From: Bryoerythrophyllum caledonicum
Lineage: Eukaryota > Streptophyta > Bryopsida > Pottiales > Pottiaceae
Assembly (NCBI GenBank): GCA_963971425.1
Contig: OZ020520.1
Span: 28,923,535-28,987,534 of the forward strand
DNA length: 64,000 nucleotides
Direction: 5' to 3'
Part shown: piece after piece, positions 46,509 to 57,053 of the stretch
Position numbering within the stretch: the first letter of the stretch is position 1
How the letters are laid out: each line of letters starts with the position of its first letter
The notes under the pieces: generated by a model
Database searches by the model: none
What the model saw: only the letters and a program-made list of their open reading frames with translations
Told to the model about the DNA's origin: nothing
Translations under genes and position numbers: made by a program

Positions 46509-48498
46509 ATGAAGCGTGTCTGGTTCAAGAGAAATGACGGAGAGGGGATCCTCCCAGTTTGGACCTCGACTGATGGCAAAGTTGACTTCAAGGCTCTGAG
46601 CCACCACTTTTTCTTAAACCTGGAAACGATTACTTTGAATGGCGACGTCTTTCCTCTGGACTCGACAGGGACATCAGATGCATCATGGATGCAAATCAAG
46701 GATGCCTTAGGAGTGGAAGGAACTGAAGAGGACCCTGTGTCAGTCCATGGCAATCCAGGTGTTTTTCTTGGCTGCGTTGTTTTGTTTATTAGGTTCGTGG
46801 TACAAATTGTAAGGTAATGCCTGTGGCGACAGCACTGCCAGATTGGTCCGTAGAGTAGCAACTATTTTGCCTTGTTTTAACCTGATCCTGTCTATTTTTA
46901 CGTCTGCAAGTCTGATGATGAGGAGGCTCTTTTGGTAGTGTTTCTATGTTCTTTTTTGTTGGGCGGGCATCTGAAATTTTCTATCCTATCACACCTGTTC
47001 AAGGTTTGGGTTCCCTCTTGTTTTGCAACTTCAGTAATTAAGAATCTTCAGAGCGTGTGATTACTTGAACGGCCTAGAATGTGGCTCATGGTTGTCTCTC
47101 ATGGTTGTATTGCATTATGAATCAGTGCATGCGTTAGAGCCTGTCGCTGAAGTGGTGAAACAGGTTAGCTTACGGCTAGGATGCATAGAGCGGATTCTCG
47201 TGAAACAGGAGCAGACCCTCGTGAAACAGGAATAGACGGTTGTGAAAGCTGGAAGAGTTGCATTTACAGCTGGATTCAAGTTCGTCCTCTGGCGTCAATG
47301 AGTGATGTTGATAAAGGTATTCGAGTAAGTAAAAGCACTGTGAGGCTCATTATGCCAAAACCTTTGTCTGGTGAGGACTCATGAGTCAGAAGGTTTGTGG
47401 CCAGAAGATTGTTGGAAAAATTTGAAGGGGCTTAGTCCAGAGAAGTACTTCAAAGAGCTTCTGAGGGGACTGATAGATGATGCTTCAACATGTTGGAAGA
47501 TAAAATTTACAGGGTCTTCTCCATCCGTTTGTGGGCTCGTTTTAAAGCCAAATGTTTTCATTTACAAACGACCTCCATCAACTGGGGTTGATCCAATTCC
47601 CTTAACGACGGGTAATACTTGAGTTCCAGTCAGGTGGGGGTAAGTACAAGAGATATTTCAATATTGGAAAAGCTGCAAGATATGGGGAGAAGATGTTGGA
47701 GAGCTTAATGGGTTTCAGGCGCTCGGTACTAGTAGGCGTCACAGATTTGGAGATGGTGCAATGGTTTAAGGTCATCATGGAAGATAAAAAGAGGTTCACG
47801 TATGAAGTGCACGTCGAGTTAAACGATGTGCGTGGGTCCGTGTGCGCCCTACTGAAGAGCAGTCTCAGCGACCTTGAGGTTGAAGTGCCAGTACTAAGTA
47901 TATCTAGGGTCGAGTACGAGCCAATCCGTTTTCTGGGGTCTGGAGCTACAAGTAATGTTCTCTGTGTGAAAGACGAGGATGACAGAGAATATGCGGCAAA
48001 AATTCCGCTTCATGGGAAGAACTTGCAGAATGACTATCGAATGTTTACTTGCTTGAATGATGTGAAAGGAGTGCCCAAGGTGTTAGGCTGGTTTGACGAT
48101 GAAAAGTCCCTGAGAATCTATCCAGTAGGGGAAAGGATATCGCAAAAGTCAATTTCCTGTCGTTGGTCATTGGTGCCAAGGCTCGTGGATGTTCTTGAAA
48201 GGGCGCACGAGCACGGCATCATTACGGCATCATTAATCGCGATGTGCGGCCGGACAACATCATGATTGCCAAAAGAGAGTCAGAAGAGACTGAGATGCTC
48301 TATATCCTGGATTGGGGTTATGCTGTTACTAAGAAAAAGTCTTCTTGCTTCAGTGGAGGAGTGATGTATGCCTCGGAGCGGATTTTAGAACAGTTGGCAG
48401 GCGCTGATCACCAAGTTGTGGTCGATGAACGGGATGATACTGAGGCGCTTGTTCACACCATTTTTACATTAAGGTATAGGGAGAAGTACAAAATGTAA
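46509..48498 (+). pseudogene. Protein-kinase-like gene, broken by an 11-bp duplication and a stop
   Basis: Exon 1 (46509-46758, MKRVWFKRNDGEGILPVW) ends at a GT donor. Later coding blocks lie at about 47130-47280 (a heptad-like LVKQEQT repeat with TAG at 47233-47235), 47395-47620 and 47640-48240. The last has a glycine loop FLGSGATSNV and YAAK lysine, then HEHGII. There, acggcatcatt is tandemly duplicated (about 48212-48233), shifting the frame just before the catalytic loop. The loop resumes in the next frame as RDVRPDN with LDWGYA (DWG, not DFG) and YASE (APE-like). Substrate unknown. The N-terminal region is not recognised. It converges on the F-box gene; similar DWG kinase chemistry appears in the gene at 57054-58634. 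Confidence 0.65.
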
Positions 48499-48537
48499 CG
48501 AGGGTTGGATCGCCAGGACTTTGATGAAATGCGAAGA

Positions 48538-49896
48538 TTACGTTCTATCGTTTGCAAGGGATTCTGCCTTGGTGAGGTTCTTTCTCCACAGTTCACTGAC
48601 CGAAGGCATGACCGGGCTCATGGCCTTGCAAGAATAAAACTCATATTGGAAATTTGGCGTCATGGGCAGAGGCGGCGGAATCTCTTGCAACGCATCCCAC
48701 GTGCATGTCCTCAAATCATAAACTCTTGTGATCCCACTCTTCCGGCTCAAAAATACAATACCCTTACCCAATCCAATCACTTGAAGACGCATTTCTGCAA
48801 CTGGATCATGCACGACCCTAATCATTCCGAACAACTTCATCATGGCCGCCACAGTCACTCTTAACACCGTCCTGAGCGTCCTCTCCTGCAAATCGATCTC
48901 ACTAACTTGATACGTCCAGTCGTTCTCCTCATCCACCCATGATGCAAAAAACAACCGATTGTCGCTCACAAAGAAATTCTTGCTGCATAGCGGTGACACG
49001 TCGATCACGTCCACACCGGTGTACTTCCACTGATCCTCAACGTGGTTGTAACTCAACAGCCACCTGAGTCCTAACCTCGACCTGAGTCGTAACCTCGGCC
49101 GTCGGTCAGTATGAGAGCAAAGAGCCCGTGCCAACACATACAGCAAACCGTTGAACCACACAATACCCTCCCTACCATAAATACTTTCGCAACCGGTAAC
49201 CACCGGCAAGCTTGAGCTTCGCCATGCACGAGTTCTCGATTCGTATATGACCATGAAAGGATTCTCCTCACTCCAGCGGTTCTACAACCCGTCATGAGGC
49301 AGCACAAAAATTGTGTAGCAACCAGTGCTGACGTCAAAAACCATATCCACCGTCGAGGCATACGGGTTAAACTTGTCAAGAGTGGGCAGAATTATTCTGG
49401 ACTCTGTCTGGGCGATCGGGTGGGCGATCAGGTGGGCGATCGGGTTGCAAATGAACACCGTCGAGGGCTTGTGGCCTGGCGTTAGATGGCACACCAACCC
49501 CCGGTCCATGGCCACGCACCCTTGGTAGCCATAGAACGAGTTGATAATGGCATTGACCTCGTCATCGGTCAGCTTCGTCTCGATGGTGTACCACCGCTTT
49601 GCCATCACGTCCAAGAAGGCCCATCCACGACTCGCACGACGAGAGAACCGGTCGTTTACAGCGTGGTAACCCCCCCTAATCGTGTCTGCTTTAATGTAGC
49701 TCAGAGCAACAAACAATGTTGCTGCATCTTGTGTTGCGCTTCGGATGCAGAGAGCGCCAAAATAATCCGGGTTGCAGATGAGCCAGTTCCATCTCTTGCA
49801 TACGATGCGGAACCTGCACAAGATCGGTGCTGAGAGGTAGGACAATACTCTCTCCGCGATCTCGGAAGGAAGCGCACCCCACAAAGCCGCATCCAT
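48538..49896 (-). pseudogene. F-box protein gene with one in-frame stop
   Basis: Reading leftwards from 49896, MDAALWGALPSEIAERVLSY begins an F-box (residues about 8-45, ending CKRWNWLI), the segment that binds SKP1 in SCF ubiquitin ligases. The rest resembles the plant F-box-associated region: GLVCHLTPG, TVFICNP, FVLPHDG, then after the stop TRAWRSSSLPVVTG, WFNGLLYVLAR and IVFLSRKSG. A TAG at 49284-49282 interrupts a frame that is otherwise open for about 453 codons on both sides. It is a recent nonsense allele, a sequencing error, or readthrough; a pseudogene is the simplest reading. The substrate is unknown. No intron is needed. Confidence 0.75.
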
Positions 49897-51209
49897 ATCC
49901 TACATCTGTGATGAACTAACCGTATGTCAGCTGCGACTGGAAGATGATGCAGACCTATGACCCATTTGAGAAGCCGATGAACTCCGCTAGCTCAATTACA
50001 ATGCAAGCCTGATCATAGCTCCAGGTTTTAACAAACACGTCAAGTCAGAATTTACACCACCTAATCTGATCGAAATATATACCCACAATTTTGATGATGA
50101 ACTTGTTATGTGATCTTCACTAGATTAAAAGTCGCGCATGAGGTTATGAGAACCTAGATGAAACCTCTAACGACAAAGTTTCCGCAATTGAGACGACGCT
50201 GCAACCACTGAAGGGTCCGCACACAACTTGCTAACAGACTTGAGTTGTGTGTTAGAAATGATTGTGTTGGCTCCACCGTCAGTACAGGCAGCCTCGTCGT
50301 CTTGTCCACAATGCACGCCGTTGGTGCTGAAATGGTATCACCTGACAATTGCACAATATATCGTGTTATCTCGCGCTGGTTTCTTATCATACCAGTAAGA
50401 ACACCCGTCGCCCCCCATTGGGCAATATATAACATCAAACTAAAAGTATCAAAGTGAAAGCATCAAAGCAATATTTTGTAACTTAAACTAAAATTGTAAC
50501 TTGACTTGAACTGAAATTGTAACTTAACTTTTGTCAAATTATTTTAATTTTTTACTTTTGTCTATATATCAATTTTAGTTTTGTCATATCAAGTTTACAT
50601 GTGATTTAATTTATTGCAATTAGTAACAAGAGATTCCTCTAAAATGCCTTGGTCCCTAAGGGGTAGAGTGTCCTATAATGAACTCGTTCTTTTAGCAGGC
50701 TGTGCCGAAGCTCTTGAAGCACCAATAAGTTACGGCTGGTTCATGTCTACCTGGGGTTCCACACCAAAGTTACCTTCAGATCGACGTCCCATTACCTCAC
50801 AGGTGCGTCGTCCTGACTCTTTCTTAACTTTGTGTCTTTCTGTAGTGCTAGAAATGGTGAATTCCTACAATATTTGACCCAATAGTGGTGCACCTGGGTA
50901 GAAATTTTGCTGCAAACCTTGAATTTGTTACGAGTAGGCGTAGTTCCGGTTTGAGAATTCAGCCTTCGAGCCAAAAGAGCAAGCAAGTAGCTACAAGGGA
51001 TGATTAACTTCCAGCTCTGGGCTCTGATCGATGATCGATGTAGTGAACACTGATATTGTGGACGGGGTTCTCGACCTCAAATCTATAGCTGTGATGTTGG
51101 ACACAACAGGTTTGAAGCTGCATTTTGGATGAAGCTGGAGCGTGAGTGAGCATCATGGTTCTTGAACTCTTAATGGGGCACATGGGATGTGCAAGGATGT
51201 CGAGCTACA
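49897..51209. other. Intergenic flank left of the hAT-like unit
   Basis: Short ORFs (50154-50438 minus, 50614-50877 plus) show no domain. The sequence just before 51210 resumes at 59337 after the hAT-like unit, giving the pre-insertion order. Confidence 0.4.
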
Positions 51210-51399
51210 TTTGCAGACAGGGTTGTCATAACAGACGGGTTGAGGTGATCGGACGGGACAACCGGACGGGCGGTCCGGACGGCACGGACGGACGGTTCGG
51301 ACGGATTGCCCGAAGTGTGCCCAGTAATTTTTGGCAAGTAAGAAATTTTTACTGTGATCGCCACGTCACATACGGACGTGTCACGCCACCGTGGCACTA

Positions 51400-51552
51400 G
51401 GGCGGGGACGTCTCCATGAGGGGCGGGGACGTCACAATGAGGGGCGGGGACGTCTCCGCCCCTCCCGGGTAAGGGCGGGGACGTCTCCGCCCCACCAGGA
51501 CAGGGCGGAGACGTCCCCGGCCTTACTTGGGCAGGGGCTGGGACGTCTCCCC
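51400..51552. repeat. GACGTC palindrome array I (six units)
   Basis: Units of the type GGGGCGGGGACGTCTCCGCC recur every 25-33 bp. The array begins 182 bp inside the left end, mirroring array IV at the right end. GACGTC is also a core recognised by plant bZIP factors. Confidence 0.8.
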
Positions 51553-51786
51553 AACCCAGGAGAAGGAGGCCTTTGGGGCATTTTGGGTGCTTAGGCACTC
51601 CTCTCCATGAGGAGGGTGGAGGTTTTAATATAGGGTACCTTATTTTTGGTTCCGACAAGATTGCGACGCACTTAAAATTAGACGCAGGTTATGTCTACGA
51701 AGGAAGGCTTTCGGGAAAGTACTACTTTTGTCCTTTGACCGCATGCTCTCCAATAATGAACACCTTTATTAGCTCCCTAATAAACC

Positions 51787-52044
51787 AAGTAGTGGATAGC
51801 ATGGGAGCTATGCAAGTCCCCATCCATAACGGGTAGTGTACGCCTCTAGTAGAATGTAATGTGCAAGTTCTCTAAATATATAATTTAAACACAATTGGCC
51901 CACAAAAGATTAGGAATGTACCACATACCATGAAAGCAAAAAAATAGACCAAGTAGTGGATAGCATGGGAGCTATGCAAGTCCCCATCCATAACGGGTAG
52001 TGTAAGCCTCTAGTAGAATGTAATGTGCAAGTTCTCTAAATAAA
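51787..52044 (+). repeat. Direct duplication of about 90 bp
   Basis: ccaagtagtggatagcatgg and the following sequence to 'gcaagttctctaaata' occur at 51787-51880 and again at 51949-52044, nearly identical. A short part (tagcatgggagctatgcaag) is also found at 53768-53787. Confidence 0.8.
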
Positions 52045-52151
52045 TTGTACCATTATAAACAAAAAGGATATTTAAAACCATATAATGTTTAGAGCAAAAG
52101 TATTGTTCACAAAATTGATTTGCTACGTCCTAAACCTTTAAATACTCCTAG

Positions 52152-52829
52152 TCAATAGTAACGTTGGTGAAGGGCTCGTTCGGTCCTCCTCAGCCTACCA
52201 CGTGCTTGTGCCTTTTCGCTCGCGACTTGGACGTGGGTTCCGTCGGAGTCATCATCTGAACTTGACGTGTTAGTATCATAGCTAGGTGTGTCGTCCATCA
52301 CAGTCATGAACTTGCCCAATCCACCTTCCGGATACTTGCGCCATCCCATTGGAATTATTCCATTTTCAGGGCGAGGAATTTTTACCTTCCCCGGCATCGA
52401 CTTCAAAGTGGACCAATCCACTATCTTGCCCAACTTCACCTCCGCATGAACACCCCGCGCAATGAAGAGATTTACTTCGTTGCGTTTGACCAATGGGACG
52501 TCATACAATACCTGATAAACTTCGATGCATCGGTTTTTAAACGCCTCGTCGATGCAATGTTTCAAGTTTGCCTTGTGGAAGCGCCGGTGATAGTTGTGTC
52601 GCGCCTCTGGGAAAGCCTTGTCGATGTGGCACCACTCGATGTAGTTCGCGCAATCATCAAAACTCCATGGCTCCACTACGTCCTCCCAACCTCGAAAAGC
52701 CAACTTCTCGGGATTTCGAAGAACGTGCAACCGCTTCCGATGGGCGTTCCCCGCTCTTGCACGGGTCTTGTCACGCTCCTCCTTGGCCAATTGTCCGGAT
52801 GAAGACATGGTGTGCACGTGTGAATGCAA
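52152..52829 (-). pseudogene. Truncated copy of the RING/coiled-coil gene (N-terminal domain only)
   Basis: 225 codons (first ATG at 52829; the next, MSSSGQL, at 52805 may be used). The protein aligns along its length with residues 1 to about 220 of the larger gene at 54348-56516: RKRLHVLRNP.KLAFRGWE, CANYIEWCHIDKAFPE, RRFHKANLKHC, NEVNLF.ARGVHA and RYPEGGLGK-like segments. It stops before the coiled coil and RING finger. Upstream leader sequence and palindrome array II are also duplicated. It may be a stable short paralogue, but loss of the RING suggests a truncated duplicate. The Cys/His pattern is kept. Confidence 0.7.
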
Positions 52830-52956
52830 AATTCTGGCGTGGATGGATGAATGAGACCTCGCACAACGCCCACATCCAGCTCAATGAAGAGATGGTGGAT
52901 AGGAGTATGCGAGGTGGGGACAAATGAGGTCCCCCTCCATTAAAATAGTAATCCGG

Positions 52957-53036
52957 TGGGGGCGGAGACGTCCCCGCCCCTGCCGGGTATGGGGCGGAGA
53001 CGTCTCCGCCCCACCAGGGCAGGGCGGGGACGTTTG
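52957..53036. repeat. GACGTC palindrome array II (three units)
   Basis: Includes one perfect palindrome GGGGCGGAGACGTCTCCGCC(CC) and two imperfect units. It lies upstream of the truncated RING copy, in the same relative place as array III to the full-length gene. Confidence 0.8.
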
Positions 53037-53339
53037 CTTGTAAATTGGGGGGGGGTTTGTCCCCACAAAACTTTCCAAGGAGGCGTTTGAGGCCACTCTT
53101 GCTTGGCCGAGGCACTCCTCATCTCCATGAGGCGGGTGCACAATTAAATATGGGGTGATTTATTTTTGGTTCCGACAAGATCCTAATGCACTTAAAATAA
53201 CATGCAGATTATGTCTCTCCCTAGTTCTAGGGAGGAAGGCGAAATGGAAAGTACAACTCTTGTACTTTGACGGCATGCTCTCTAATAAGGAACACCTTTA
53301 TTAGCTCCCTATTAGTTTTGGAGCAAACATTAGAGTGTA

Positions 53340-53985
53340 GAAGATTATTTCCTTCCAAATTAAAAAAAAAATCCTTGTCTTTAGTGGAAAATAACGCTTC
53401 AACTCAAGTCAAAGATTTTCACATATTGCCAAAAATATAATGGGCAAGGTACCAAAAACAAAAACGTCTTACCACATAAAACTTAGAGATTTTAACTTTT
53501 TATACTTTTGATTTTTTCCACAACAATATGTGGTGTAGACCTTCATATTGACCATAAATATACATCAATCTAAAACATATCAAGTATCTAAAAACTAAAA
53601 CGTTACTTGCCCATTTTTTAGCTTCCACTACTAGCATAGTTGACTTGAATAAGGTACACCCTTTTTCTACCTCTAACAATTGGTGTATAAGGAACTAACA
53701 TCATCCTAAACTACCATTAGTAATGGATTTAGGCCTTATCTAGTGCAAAAATTTGATACCAAGCAGTGAATAGCATGGGAGCTATGCAAGCCTTTCAATC
53801 CGTGTGGTTAAAATTTATGAAATTTTGTGGGGACATTAACAAAGAAGTATTTATTGTGATCCTACGGTTAGATGTAGAAATAAAAAGGTTTTGTCTCCAT
53901 TCTTAGGCATTATACTATAGCCTCGTAGTTTTGAAGTGTTTTTGGTGCAAAAATGCCTTGGTCCTTTAGGGATTAAAAATGTTTG
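53340..53985 (-). mobile_element. Repeat family X copy inside the hAT-like unit
   Basis: It matches the 17188 copy ('attcttgtctttt', 'gggcaaggtaccaa', 'cacaacaatatgtggtgta') and ends 'ggtcctttagggaTTAA'. A piece is replaced by tagcatgggagctatgcaag, which also occurs twice near 51.8-52.0 kb. Confidence 0.55.
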
Positions 53986-54347
53986 GAGGTTTAAAACTTG
54001 GTCCACACCATTTTTTTTAATACAAACGCACAAATCCTTATGAGGCTTAAGTACATTTATAATCACATGGATTAACACCACTATTATCAAGTAGAATGTA
54101 GACAGTACTATTCATAAATTTTTTTAGTATCCATAATATAATACGAAAGTGGAAAAAATACATGAAACGCTAAAAGATGAAGCATTGTAAGAAAATTGTC
54201 TCTTGGCACCGCAAAAACAAAAAAATACACCTAGTCAATATTCATCGGGCTATTAGTAGTGCCACTCGCCCCTGCCTCGTTGTCGTGTGCCCCTACGTGC
54301 ATAGGGAGGTCTTCATCTGAGCCCAATTCAAGTCTACGAGACGCCGA

Positions 54348-56516
54348 TCATATTCTCCTCGCTGGTCCATCTTCATCCAACACGGCCCTTAGGATTTGGG
54401 ACTGCATGAGCTGGTCGAGCGCTTGCCGTGTCCCTGGACTGTGCACATCGAGCAAGAAGTCGATTCCGTCATTTCGGAAAATTTCTTTCCACTCTGATTC
54501 CGATAATTGTCTTAATTCTTGCGGGTCTGGTTGGTCAACGTCATGAGAAATGCGATCCCCGTTGTTGTCTGTGATGCGAATTCCGTCAACGGCCCACAAC
54601 CATTGCCGTGGATGAGGTCCGAAAAGAAATTGCTCCCCATTCTCGTCCCAATGGCCATTAAAGCATTGGTAGAAGAAATTTCGTTTTCCTTGACCGTATT
54701 TGTCCTTTAACGGGATCAAATTCTTGCACACCCGGACAATCTACTCCGGGTCCCTTTCCCAACCCCACTCGTTTGAGAGGTGCATCTTATCCAGCGAGTG
54801 CATCTTCAGTTTCCAGCTCCACACCAAATCTTTTCCCCACATATGTGATTGATCATGAGCGTTCGTCACATTGAACTCCCAATGCGGGGGCATGTATGGA
54901 ACTAATCCAAAAAGTTCGTACAATCGCTCGTGAACAGGGGCCTTGCACAATGAGCACCGCCGGCGTACGACCATCAAGCTAATCAAACAAAATGGATGGT
55001 ACAAGTGCTCACAAGTGCCTAGATGCATCCCACCTTCTGGACCAAATGGGTTTAGACAAATTGAGCAAGTCGTACCGTCGGATACGAAGCTCGAAGGTTG
55101 TGGCCACAATAACATTGATTTGCCCCGATGATCGAGGGTAGATGAAACCTCCTTTTTGAAATCCCATTTGTAACGGGACCAATCGATGGTTGTTTGCCCA
55201 CCAGCGGTTTTCACCATCGCCATTTCATCCATCTTGAAAAGATCATCTATGAGGGCCCACGATGTCAAACCAAACACCCTCTCCTGGTTGTTTTCGGTAT
55301 AGTTATTGTCGATTTTTTGGAATTCCGCCACCAATTGTCGGGACCGATCGACCGTGAATACGCATGCCAACTTCCATTGATAGTAATGTTCTACCAACAC
55401 ATCCAAGCGACTTTGTAGTCTTGAATTCTCTTCAAGCGCTTTAGCGAGCTCTTTGCCGCCGTCACCCCCCACACCCTTTTCTTTGTTGACCATAGCTTTG
55501 TCTGCGTTGATAAGGGCCTCATCAAACGACAATGAATCGTCTTGAGTTGACACGTGTACAAGCACTTCTTCCTCCCGTCGTGGATTCCGATCTTCTGTGG
55601 TCATTGTACTAGTTTGAAGGGCAAGTCGGAGCTCCTCCATATCACGTCGTTGCTGGTCAATAACAATGTTTTTATCATTGACATCAACTCTCAACTTGCG
55701 AACCTCATCGCGCAATGACAATAGTTCTGTTGTCTTCCCTTCCAATTGGTTCAACAAGGTTTGGATAGTGTTGGCAAAAATAGCACCAGTAGAGGCTTCT
55801 AAAGTTCGATCAACAACCGCGGGGGATTGTACCTGAGCCCCAACTTCATTAACAGTATTGTTAACGACTACGTTAACCGTTTGTTCCGCCCTCCTTCGTT
55901 TGGTGCGCGCTTGTGTCCTTTGGCTCCTTGTGATTGGAACGTGGGATCCGTCAGAGTCTGTATCCGTGTTTGAGGGATCGGTCTCGTACGTGTCGACCGG
56001 TTCAGTCTTCGCCATCGATTTGCCCAATCCGCCTTCTGGATACCTCCGTGTCCCCATTGAAATCAATCCATTCGCCGGAGAAGGAACTCTTATGCTATCT
56101 CCCATGGCTTTCAAGGTGGACCAATCCACCCTCTTGCCCAACTTTACCTTCGCATGGACACCTCGCGCAAGGAAGAGATTTACTTCGTTGCGTTTGATAT
56201 AAGGGATGTCGTACAAGACCTGGTATACTTCAATGCACCGATTTTTGAACGCCTCGTCGCTGCACTTCCATAAATTTGCCTTGTGAAAGCGTCGGTGATG
56301 ATTGTGTCGCTCCTCCGGGAAAGCCTTGTCGATATGGCACCACTCGATGAAGTTTGCGCAATCCTCGAAACTCCATGGCTCCGGAACTTCTTCCCAACCT
56401 CTAAAAGCCAATTTAACAGGATTCCGAAGCACATGCAACCTCTTCCGCTGCTTGTTTCTCGATCGTAGTCGACTCTTGTCTGGTTCTTCTTTATTCATTT
56501 TTACCGGCGTGGCCAT
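54348..56516 (-). CDS. RING-H2 protein with novel N-terminal domain and coiled coil, one in-frame stop
   Basis: Starting at ATG 56516, 591 codons lead to TAG at 54743-54741, after which the same frame stays open for about 130 more codons (VCKNLIPLKDKYGQGK to 54348). Order: a conserved Cys/His-rich domain (residues 20-170; CANFIEWCHIDKAFPE, RRFHKANLWKC), an acidic and basic linker (KRRRAEQ, possible nuclear signal), a coiled coil (about 245-305), and a RING-H2 finger (about 484-525; CSICLNPF, GTCEHLYHPFC, CSLC). The RING implies E2 binding and ubiquitin ligase activity; the target is unknown. TAG may be a true end or a nonsense change. It shares a promoter region with the divergent kinase gene; the N-terminal domain is duplicated at 52152-52829. 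Confidence 0.75.
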
Positions 56517-56647
56517 GGGTGGGGAAAATCTGAATAATATATGTGATGCGAATGGATGAAGTCCTCACATGACGCCTACAACCAACTCAATTAAGAGGTG
56601 GATGAAGAGGGAGTATGTGAGGCGGGGACAATTAGAGGTGTGCACGA

Positions 56648-56656
56648 TATTATATA
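56648..56656 (-). promoter_or_regulatory. TATA box for the RING gene
   Basis: TATATAATA on the minus strand, about 130 bp upstream of the ATG at 56516 and on the left side of palindrome array III. Confidence 0.5.
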
Positions 56657-56688
56657 GCCGGTAGACGAAGCACTGGTCTAGGGTCCCC

Positions 56689-56835
56689 GGGCAGGGGCGG
56701 GGACGTCTCCGCCCCTGCCCGTATGGGGCGGGGACGTCTCCGCCCCTTACCGGGCAGGGGCGGAGACGTCTCCGGCCTCTACTGGGCAGGGGCGGAGGCG
56801 TCCCCGCCCTGCCCAGGTAGGGCGGGGACGTCTTC
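56689..56835. repeat. GACGTC palindrome array III in a divergent promoter
   Basis: Five units in 147 bp, including GGGGCGGGGACGTCTCCGCC. The array lies between two outward-facing TATA boxes, so it could act as a shared upstream activating region. This role is inferred. Confidence 0.8.
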
Positions 56836-56855
56836 GCAAAAGGAACCCTACACCA

Positions 56856-56863
56856 TATAAATA
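56856..56863 (+). promoter_or_regulatory. TATA box for the kinase-like gene
   Basis: TATAAATA followed by GGGG, 190 bp before the ATG at 57054. Similar text ('ttaatataggg...ttatttttgg', 'attaaatatgggg...ttatttttgg') lies right of arrays I and II, suggesting that those are copies of the same promoter. Confidence 0.6.
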
Positions 56864-57053
56864 GGGGATTTTTTGTCCATATTCTCTGCCAAGTCCACTC
56901 CCTAGGCCTCACGTGTCAGTTCGCTTTGCGGCCTGAAAGTGAGTTTGGTGGGTGATCGGGTTTGGCCCATTTATTGTACCCAGACTCTTTGCGGTTTTTT
57001 TTTAAAACCATCAACTTGGAATTTCGACCACGGTAGGGAGTTGACAATCACAT

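Noticed and set aside
49325-49833. Plus-strand ORFs across the F-box gene
   Set aside because: They are shadows of the minus-strand F-box frame.
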